From: Polytrichum commune
Lineage: Eukaryota > Streptophyta > Polytrichopsida > Polytrichales > Polytrichaceae
Direction of reading: 5' to 3'
Length of the DNA: 64,000 nt
Assembly (NCBI GenBank): GCA_950295325.1
Contig: OX485804.1
Location: forward strand, 10,292,001 to 10,356,000
Of the stretch, positions 55,261 to 64,000 are shown in pieces. Positions within the stretch are counted from its first letter, which is position 1, and every line of letters starts with the position of its first letter. A model generated the notes under the pieces. It had not been told where the DNA came from. It ran no database searches and saw only the letters and a list, made by a program, of their open reading frames with translations. Both the position numbers and the translations under genes were made by a program.

Positions 55261-58200
55261 CACATCATTCTGTTGCCACCAAACCCTAACTCCAAATGGG
55301 AGTCAATCACCAACCCTTACTCAGCAAGAAAAAGCAAAATTCCAACTCACGGCTTGAGATGGGTTTAGGCTCTCAAGTTTAACATACTAGCCACCATCGA
55401 ACTTAATAAGAAACAAAAGCTGACACGTCACAAAAAGAGTTGACGAAGATGAAAACACAGCCACCTATAAAACGCTACCGACAAGCTTCCAAATCTTCTA
55501 AACTTCTCAAACCTTCCCTCCTAACCTTCACAGATAACCACAGCCGAAATGTTTCAACTTTCCACACTTCATACGGCAGCGCAAAACTACAAAAGTATAA
55601 TGCTCTCCCACGGCTCAAACCCTCGCGAGCTTCCTACAACCCTCGCACGGGACCAAAACCTTTTCACCGACAGCGAAACCTTCCGAAAACGTGACCAGCG
55701 CTTATGGCCAACAACGCGGGGAGGTTCCGGAGCATTCTTTAACGAAAAATGGCTTCGGCGAATGAAACCCTCGGTGCGAGGAGCCTAAGTCAGTCGATAG
55801 CCGGCCATTTCGCCCCGTGTTTGTTGCGATCAAGTTCGCAGAAGAGGGCCGAGTAAGTTAGGGCAGTTCAGGAAAGATTTAAAAGTGGCATACGATGGGA
55901 AAACAAGCGTAACTCATCAGCGGGGGGGACCCAAGTCATGTGTATATATGTAAGGAGGCGGTCCGCCATAGCCGCCTCAATCTTTGCTCCGCCTTCGTCT
56001 TGTAAAAAGCACAGCGTCACGCCAAAATGGCCTGATCGTGTGAACGTGTCTTCCGTCTCCAAATGTGTACTAGTAATTTGTTGTGTATGAATACGGGGCC
56101 GTAGGGTTCGATACATGTTTCATTCAAATTTGGGAACGAGTGCCACGCGTCGTCTTCCTATTGGTCGAGAGATCTGCAAAATCCTACGTGTCACTCCAAA
56201 CTCTAGCATTTGGGCACCAAATTGTCGAGCATGCTTACATAAGTAGTGTGTTGTCACATGCTTACTACACGGGGTGTTGCTTGAGTGTTATGTCCGTTTG
56301 TTGGCTTGGGCTTCATGGCATCCTTGTAAACTCATCATGTGTACAATGAGTATGAATACTTATGGACCCCCAAGATGATGCATGTTAAATTCAGATTTTA
56401 GGTTAGGTTTTTATTATTGATTTGAGGGATTCTAAAAAAAATCTCATGTGTTCCCTCAAAAATTTGGCACCTTGGCACCAAAGTGTCAAACATGTTGATT
56501 ACTTATGGTGTTGTTCTATGTGTATTGAGTCCAATTGTTGACTAAAGCTTTGTGGCATTTATGTAAACTCGTTCATTTTTCAAATGTGCAAAGTGTGTAT
56601 GGCTATCATAGGTGATAAGCAAGTTCAATACAAATTAATTCAATTATTTTATCAATTGCATATGTTGTTTTCTTATGTTGATTGATTGACAAGTTTTACA
56701 AAGTCCTATGTGTTACTACCAACAAAAAATAGCATTTTGACACCAAAGTGCGCTACATTGTTCAACTCTTAGATTAAGTTCAATGTCTATAATTATCCAC
56801 ACAAATTCAAGGTTTTGGGCCTAAATAAGAGCCTCCATTGACTCCACTCACTTAAATCCATACAAATATGCTAATTACAAGGTTAAATATGTTGAAAGAA
56901 GAAATCTCTTGACCATTAAAGAATTTTGACATTTTCGCCTTCAACTTTTATAAATGGCTCAAATCATTAGCCCCATTTGTTGGCTCTATCATGCAGTAGA
57001 GCCCTCAATTTCAATGGCATATTTGGTCCATAACTTTTGTGCATGAAGGAATGTGTAGATGAATTGCTTTGTAAAGTGTATTCATGGTTATTTCATTCAT
57101 CAGCTAGGAATATATATGCACATAGATCATAGTGCATATGTTGTTATGAATAAAAATATACAATGTTGATTTGAAGTGCAAACATGGATGTTGAAAGAAA
57201 GAAAAACTATGTTTCCATTGACAGGTTCCTATACAAACCATTTATATCAATCATCGATCAATCCATTAGGTATAACTTCATGTATGTAGCTCCTTGTTTT
57301 TGTACAACCCATGCTCACCAGGTTGTAAAGTGTCATCACACCATAATGGCCCATTCATGTGAACAATTCCTTCCCCTCACCATTGTAAATGCAACTCCAA
57401 CCTCTAGATATGTACAATGTGTACATGTATTATCTACTTGTATGAACGTATTTGTTGGCTCTATCTTGGAGTAACCTTTTCAATTTCATTGGCATTTAGG
57501 CCCACAACGAATGTGTGGATGAATGTTTTGAAGAACGTATCAAGGTTCATACTATCATCTCTTGAGGTTATACATACTATCTAGAGCATGCACATAGGTT
57601 CTAGACATTTATGACGATAATATCAAGTAATTTGCTAAATTGAAGTGCTTACATAACGTTGCGCACTTTGTTGTTTGGGGCCCAAACTAAGGCAGACTTG
57701 ATGTAGGAATATTTTGGTAAGGTCCAATGGTGAACAATGTTCCAGATCGAGCCGCTTTATAGATATTAATGAACTGACATGATGTGCTAGGAACTTGGTA
57801 GGCACGATACATGCATTTGCCAAGAGGACAACTCTCGGCCCTCACATCCTTCCATCAGGTCGTCCTTCCAACGCTCACATGTGACAATCCAACTGCATGT
57901 ACAATGCTCATATCCCCCTTTTGCCTCACATAATAAGGGTTTGTTGTTTATTGAGCTATCCATGATTTAATAAACACAAGCACTAATTTAATAAGTGGTT
58001 ACTTACATCTACTAGAATAAAGAGTGTTGAAAACGGGGGTCTCAATTTTCTTACCAAAGGTCCAAATAGATTTCAAACATGGCCCCCTTCTCTTAGTAAT
58101 ATTATGAACATGAAGATCAAGTTTCATTTTATTTTTTTCCCATTTTCCTTCTTTCATTACATTACTTATTTTAATCATAAAAAACCCTGACCAATGATCA

Positions 58201-59451
58201 ATTAATCCATTCGGCATAACCTCACTTGCATGGCACCCTGTTTTACACCACCTTTGTGTTGTACATAACATTCTTCAAAGTTGCATTGGTGTTTGCATTC
58301 TTATCACAATTAGAATGTCAATGACATTTTACGTGTGAAAAAGGGGAGTGGGCCTTGCTAATAAGTATTCCAATAGACAATAATAAGCAAGGCGGTGGTA
58401 AAATGGTCACTACTTGACTTTTAAAAGTTTGTCAACATGGATGCCGTTTAATTTTAGCCAAGCAATCCAACAAATCCAATCTTTAAACTTGGAGACATGC
58501 GCCCACTTTTCTCTTGATTAAAAAATTTCTGCACTCTTTAGTGCACCCCAATGAACACAAAGAATGAGGCTAAATGTTAAGTAAAGCAAGCCAAAATGGC
58601 CCGCTCGTGTGCAATATGAATGCGTCCTTCCCCCCAACCATGTACATTATGATTGAGTATGTTGTTTTGTGCACATATGTCATTTGGTCCATTTGCATTT
58701 ATACTACCGAATTTCAATAGACGTATTCCACTAGCCCCCCACCCCCACCCCGGTTCACAATTTTATAGATTTTGAAAGTGGGCTACCTAAGTTAGTAGTG
58801 TAACTTAAGTCAACACTTTGTTTATGTTGGTGATCCCTCGATTTGCAAAAGAAGGGGATTATGTGCAAATTTTAGCCACACTAGTGCATGTTTCCCTCCT
58901 CGATGTCATAGATTCCTTGCCATTTTGGTTTGGAAGTACTTTACTTCACGAGTTTGTGTTGATTTTGTAAACTTACTAAACATTCTCAAGATTTGCAGAG
59001 GCTGTATGTGTATACCCTATACACCCCCCCCCCTCTTTTGGAATGCAATAGTAAGTGGGTATTTTGAGGTTCTTTCTAACTTCTTTTTAAATATTAGAAA
59101 GGATTGGGAACAAATTGCATCCGACTTCATGTTAACCATCATATTGCCGTGCATGATCATGCTATGGAACCTAATAATGAGAAGTTCATTTGATGTGTTG
59201 TTGTGGTGTTACGGTGGGTGGGTGTTATTCGATTCGTTCTTCATGTTCTCCCACGTAAACAAATTTACATGTGTGCCAATATTCTTAAATGAATACACCT
59301 AGGCCTTCGACCCATTGTGTTAGATGTTGAATTTAATGGTTCACAAGATTTGAGCATGCAATCCAAACTCTTCCAACACCTAAATGTTGTTGGAGTCATA
59401 TACGACCCCCAAATCTTGAGAATACGTTCACTTACACTGAATATTGTAAAC
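55261..59451. other. Intergenic, no gene seen
   Basis: The first 800 bp are low-copy and GC-richer (55600-56060), perhaps the distal promoter of the LRB gene. Several short overlapping ORFs near 55440-56120 share no recognised motif. The remainder to 59450 is AT-rich with no repeat pairing that I could establish. A C run lies near 59024-59032. Confidence 0.4.
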
Positions 59452-60116
59452 GGTGTATTAAACATACTCATGTCAAGATGTTAGCAAGCGCACTTGAACA
59501 CCGAGTGCCATGAGGTGACACTAAGGGCCACCACACACGAGAGTCAAGAGCCATGACCATGAGAATTGTGAGAGCCCAAAAGAAAGTGTCCAAAGGCTGT
59601 CCCAAGACACTTCCCAAATCATGTAGTGTGGTCCCAGACCCTCGAGTGTAGTGTGAAGTGGGCCCTTAGTGTGACTGGGCCCTCAACCAAATGTTATTTC
59701 AACGAAATTTTGTTCATGCGGGGTCCTCACGCATGATAAAATAGAATAAACCGACATTTGGGAGATTTTGGAGTGTCACGGTCTCCCAATTTTGGTTAGA
59801 CCTACCTCCAAGAGGTGGTTTCTAAAATAGTGGGAGTGAGCATGAAATATTAATGAGTTGTTTGATGCCACATAGGAATCTAGATAGATTTTACATCCAA
59901 CTTGCATTCACTTACTCCTTTGGTCCCTCGAGTGTAGTCCAAAGTGAACTTGGAGTGGCTCCACCTTTTCCACCAACGAGAGTGCTTGTAGTGCAATTTT
60001 CACCAACCCTCATGTTGTATGTGAGGGTCCCCCATGCTTGTCATCAGTGTAACCTAGCATATGCCTCAAAACAGGGTAAGTGACACTATTACACATGTGA
60101 CAATAAATACCATTAA
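59452..60116 (+). mobile_element. MITE family D, half copy interrupted by family E
   Basis: The left piece (59452-59524) has aaacatactcatgtcaagat, cacttgaacaccgagtgcca and gaggtgacactaa. The right piece (about 60033-60116) has cagtgtaacctagcatatgc, cacatgtgacaataaatacc. In the copy at 25390 the two are contiguous apart from about 20 bases, so the DNA between is a later insertion. Confidence 0.75.
59525..60031 (+). mobile_element. MITE family E copy inside family D
   Basis: Starts GGGCCACCACACACGAGAGT, shares gagagcccaaaagaaagtgt, atcatgtagtgtggtc, gggccctcaacc and ttctaaaatag blocks with 60828-61330, and ends tgtatgtgagggtccc. Its insertion into the older family-D element gives a relative age. 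Confidence 0.75.
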
Positions 60117-60827
60117 GGTGGACGAGGTTAATTCGGTTAACTTCTTTAATGGTACTCTTATTTTTGGCTCCCAATCCGGAGTACAGTCACTCTAATTCAA
60201 TGGGTGAGTCATACATGGTGATTTTGCTGCCACCTTGATGATGTATGGGTTAGTCACCTTTGCAAAAACCAAATTACACCCACCATCCTCCATCATGAGG
60301 AGTGTTATCCACTTCGGCATGTGGTTGTGAGGTGCCAACCAACTTGTATTATGGGTATTCTATAATGAAAAGCCAATTCAACAACATTTTATCTTACACG
60401 TGACCACTTTAGAGACATGACACAACCCATATTGTCATTCAACTTGGTTTTCATTGGCAAATGACCCATATATAATTTGCTAATGATGTCGTTCACTTAC
60501 ACAACATTGAACAGTAAAAAAAAATCCCCCTTTAACACCATATTGGGAAGTGGAGAATCTTTCATCATGGAGCTTGTATCAACACCTTCCTCAACTTCAA
60601 TTTCAAATATTATGGTCTTGATTCACAATTGTTCACATGCTCAAACTTCTAATGCTCGAATCCATCAGCTCGATGATTCCACAAAGCTAGAGACGTCCAC
60701 ATTAGCCTCATCGACCTTAAAGGGTGTAGTATAAATACTACTACCATACAGACTACATTCTATTTTAGGGTTCCTATGTTGGATGAATGAGAGGTACGCT
60801 CGTATGCGATAACTCCCTTTTGAGTCA
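60117..60827. other. Intergenic, no gene seen
   Basis: AT-rich with one family-F-like end at 60783-60815 (gaatgagaggtacgctcgta). The 85-codon frame at 60477-60734 has no recognisable motif. Confidence 0.4.
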
Positions 60828-61330
60828 GGGCCACTTCACACACGAGCCAAGAGCCGTGATCATGGAATTACGAGAGCCCAAAAGAAAGTGTCCAAAGGTC
60901 GTCCCAATACACCTCCAAAATCATGTAGTGTGGTCACAAATCCTCAAGTGCAGTTTGAAGTCATATGCGACCGGGCCCTCAACTGAATGCTATTCCAATG
61001 AATTTCCATTCCTGCACGTCCTCACACATGATAAAATGAATCAAACCAATGGTTGTGAGCGTTCGGAGTGTCATAGTCTCCTGGTGTTGCGTTAGACCTA
61101 CTACCTTCAAGAGTAGGGTTTTGAAAATAGTCCAAGTGACCATGAAACATGATGCCATTCGATGCCATGTGGGAATCCATGTAGACTTTACATCCATCTT
61201 GCATTCACATCCTCCATTAGTCCCTCAAGCATAGTGTGAAGCGAACTCGGACCGGCTCCGCCTTTCCCACCGACGAGAGTGCTTGAAGTGTCCCGGTCAC
61301 GGGCTCTCAGTCACGGATGTGACATGGCCC
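60828..61330 (+). mobile_element. MITE family E, most complete copy
   Basis: The ends are inverted: left GGGCCACTTCACACACGAG, and right (as complement) AGGGCCATGTCACATCCGTG followed by actgagagcccgtgacc. About 503 bp. The interior carries gagagcccaaaagaaagtgt, ctcatgtagtgtggtcac-type and gggccctcaactgaatgcta blocks. No transposase. No clear target duplication could be assigned. Confidence 0.8.
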
Positions 61331-63590
61331 TCGGTCTCTCTCATACGGGTAAAGCTTACCTGGGTGACTCAGACACATGAATTCTCTGCACAAAGGGAGA
61401 AAAATCATATGCCTCCTATTATTGGTCCAAATGACAATGGCTGTAAGCTTTGTCATGTCAGCAATGGGTCCCTTGTATAGAGACATCTATGTCACTCGAA
61501 GAATAACGTAGCTTAATTGAACCCCCATATTTGAGTGATATGTAGTTAGGTGTGGCTCCAAGAATGGATACTCAAAACACACATGTTCAAAAGAGACTGG
61601 ACTACGTGTTCAAACTCGGTAACTATTCTAGGTTCAGTATATCGACTACCCCAATCAATGCGTGTTATTATTCGGGTTTACGCAATGCTATGAGTATTCA
61701 ATGAGAATGTAATATTTTTTATCATGTAAAGTCATACATGTTGTATAACTTAATGTCCAACCAACCTATGGAACTCCTAAGTAAGTTCATGTTGCATTGC
61801 CTAACTCCAAATAGTAACACACACTAATTGGGATAGTCAATGTAGTCAACGTATTTGGAGGAGGGGAGGGGGGGTATGAGTGTTTATCGAGCATGAGAAT
61901 TCTCACTTTGTTTTTGTTTTTGTTTTTTGGTTTTTTGGTTTTTTGGCACAAAATTCTCACTTTGATAACGAACTAGACAATCATACGAGGAATGTGGCTA
62001 CGGCCTCGATTTGGATATGCTAACCATCTTGTATTATTGGAAACATTTTAGACCCATCTACCTTTTATACCACAATTTATATAACTAGGATCCATATTTA
62101 TTGAGTCACTAGTTGAGTTATCTGGCCCACTCTAAACCCATCGGAGTTTAACAATGGGGGACCAAGTTATTGGAAGTGAGCAATTCACTTGGCTTGGTGT
62201 TTATGGTGTCTATGTAAACTCGTCCATTGTGGTTGAGGGCTTCTAGTGAACATAAGTATGCTCCTGCATGTTGTTGGTTGATTCATTCCAATTGGATCAC
62301 ACAAGACTAATTTAAAATCTTGATGACATTTTGGGAGTCAACATATTCATAGATATCCACTTTAGGGCTAAATAACATTTTGTCGTGTTCCTTCCTTATG
62401 GATGAATTTAGATAGACACTACAAATCCTTGGCTATTTTACTTTATTGTGGTCACAAACTCATCATAAGTACATGCATGAAATGAACTTTTAACCCTTTG
62501 AAACAAAATTTGCATAGATTATGTTGTAATTGCCACATCATCGTCCCCTTAGCATGTCACTAGTTGGATGCCTTTCTCAAAAGAAGGTGTTTTTGGGTGT
62601 AAGTTAGGTGGTCATAGCATTATTCAACACCTGAACTGATATGTTGTAGGGCCGGGGAGGAAATGTAGGTAAATTATTGAGTAAAGAAGTAGAAATTCAT
62701 AACATTACTAAGCAACTACATGATGTTCTTTTATTTTATTTTATTTTTTAACCCAAAGAAAGAGGTTGCGATCAAAATACTATGATAATTCATAGTTATT
62801 TGTGAAAAAGTTTGCATTACACAACATAAGTGCTCCACATAAATGAGGAATCCCAAGATCAAAGATGAAAATATGCTCATGTGATATGCGTTCTTATGAA
62901 ACACAACCAAGGAGTTGTGTAATGTTATGTTATCTCAACACCAATCAACACTGAATTTGGATGTTGGGAGAAGGACACCCCATGACATTTGTGCTTTCTC
63001 ATCTTACCTTTGTGACAACTCCCTCGCTTTGATACCCAAGGCTCACAAAAGAAATAAAAGAATGCTTATGGTGTGAAGAAAGGAAGGTGGTTAAACGTTG
63101 TTTAACAATAATGTTATGTTCAATCTCTACTTTACAATCGTGTTTTGAGAAGTTGATTTGAAACTATTAAATTGTTTTTGTTCTCCCAAATGATGGCTAG
63201 TTTTCCCAACGGAATCATTAGGTTCATGGGAAACTTCGATTCTCAATCCTTAAAACTTGTCTCCGCGTATTATCGTTTCTTCAACAAATCCAATAGTCTT
63301 CACCCATTATTTGCTTACTTATATGTTTGTGTATTTATTCACGGATATAGATATGGCAACCGACGTGCTTGCTCTAAGAGCAAAGCCAGTCGGGTCCAAC
63401 ACCCATTTCAAGTAAACACAAGCGTCCATCGCGTTTTGTGCATTTCTTGATACAAGTCGGACAATTCTCCTACCAGTTGGTGGCCATATCCATAAGGCCT
63501 ATATGAAAGAACTTTGTGGACTTCACACCAACTTGCAAAATAATGTCATAACAATTCCCTTTATTTTAGATGCACTATATTGCAAATGGT
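61331..63590. other. Intergenic with a family-H copy
   Basis: The family-H match lies at about 61525-61650. The remainder (61650-63590) is AT-rich with a G run near 61861-61875 and GTTTTTT repeats near 61910-61945. No gene is recognised. Confidence 0.45.
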
Positions 63591-63700
63591 ATTTTAATGT
63601 CACTTGACTAGTAATGTCACTTACCCTATTATAGGCTTTATTCCAAGTTACACTAATGACCAAAAATATTGATCAACAGTGTCACCACATGACACTTCTC
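63591..63700 (-). mobile_element. MITE family D, end fragment
   Basis: Reads tttaatgtcacttgactagt, aatgtcacttaccctattat and ttacactaatgaccaaaaat, then cagtgtcaccacatgacact, in the order of the first 130 bp of the 7301 copy. The rest is missing or diverged up to the window end. Confidence 0.55.
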
Positions 63701-64000
63701 ATTTGCATGCTCCATAAATTTCTTTTCTTCTATTTGTCTCTTCTTTTGTCTTGTCGTTTTGTAAAAGTTGTCAATGATGTGGGCACATTACCCTCTTGCA
63801 CATCTAGGCGAAAATTACAAGTGGAGGCAATATTGTTGATTGTGTCCCTAGGGAATACACTCTTTGTACATTACTCATTGCACATGTGTCCAAGGATAAC
63901 AACAAAACCACATTTATAATTGTCAAAGTCCAATTTTAACGTGTGTATACATACATAATGGAATTTGACAAATGAGCTTTGCAAATAACTGCTCTTGATC
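63701..64000. other. Window edge, no gene seen
   Basis: AT-rich sequence with only a short hydrophobic open frame (63656-63919) and no supporting motif. Confidence 0.35.

Overview
This is a nuclear window from a land plant. The evidence is spliceosomal genes with short exons and 0.2-0.8 kb GT-AG introns, a DUF868 protein and an LRB/POB1-type BTB-BACK protein (both plant families), and AT-rich intergenic DNA full of small DNA transposons. Splice structure and protein divergence would fit a seed-free plant such as a lycophyte, fern or moss, but this is an impression and no species is named.

Three host genes are well supported. An intronless DUF868 gene lies on the plus strand (21098-21994). 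A four-exon gene for the mitochondrial small-subunit protein mS23 lies on the minus strand (43134-45409). A seven-exon BTB/BACK gene of the LRB/POB1 group lies on the minus strand (51274-54950). I assembled both spliced genes by hand, and the reading phase closes at every junction. They are unrelated in function and no operon-like grouping exists. One further 106-codon ORF (48110-48430, minus) may be an exon of an unrecognised gene.

Most of the rest is mobile DNA. 0.5-2 kb: a TIR element carrying what looks like a captured, spliced gene fragment. 4-11 kb: several MITE families (called A to E here). 12.7-13.1, 15.9-16.5 and 39.4-39.7 kb: transposase fossils, the middle one clearly pogo/Tigger-like (DDE_1) and the last a hAT dimerisation domain. 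17-26 kb: more family-D MITEs around the DUF868 gene. 28.1-37.0 kb: a nested stack in which a family-B MITE is split by a family-A MITE, which is split by a complete 7.4 kb LINE with both ORFs open and a perfect 15-bp target-site duplication. 47.9-48.6 kb: a 29-bp minisatellite and a perfect 42-bp direct repeat. 49.1-49.8 kb: a non-autonomous hAT element with an 8-bp target duplication. 59.4-61.3 kb: a family-E MITE inside a family-D MITE, and a second family-E copy.

I found no CRISPR array, tRNA or rRNA gene, organellar insert or bacterial-type system. The most interesting items are the apparently intact LINE with its nested context, the gene-carrying TIR element, and the 19-bp perfect hairpin at 36280-36326. 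I see no clear case for a wholly new biological system.
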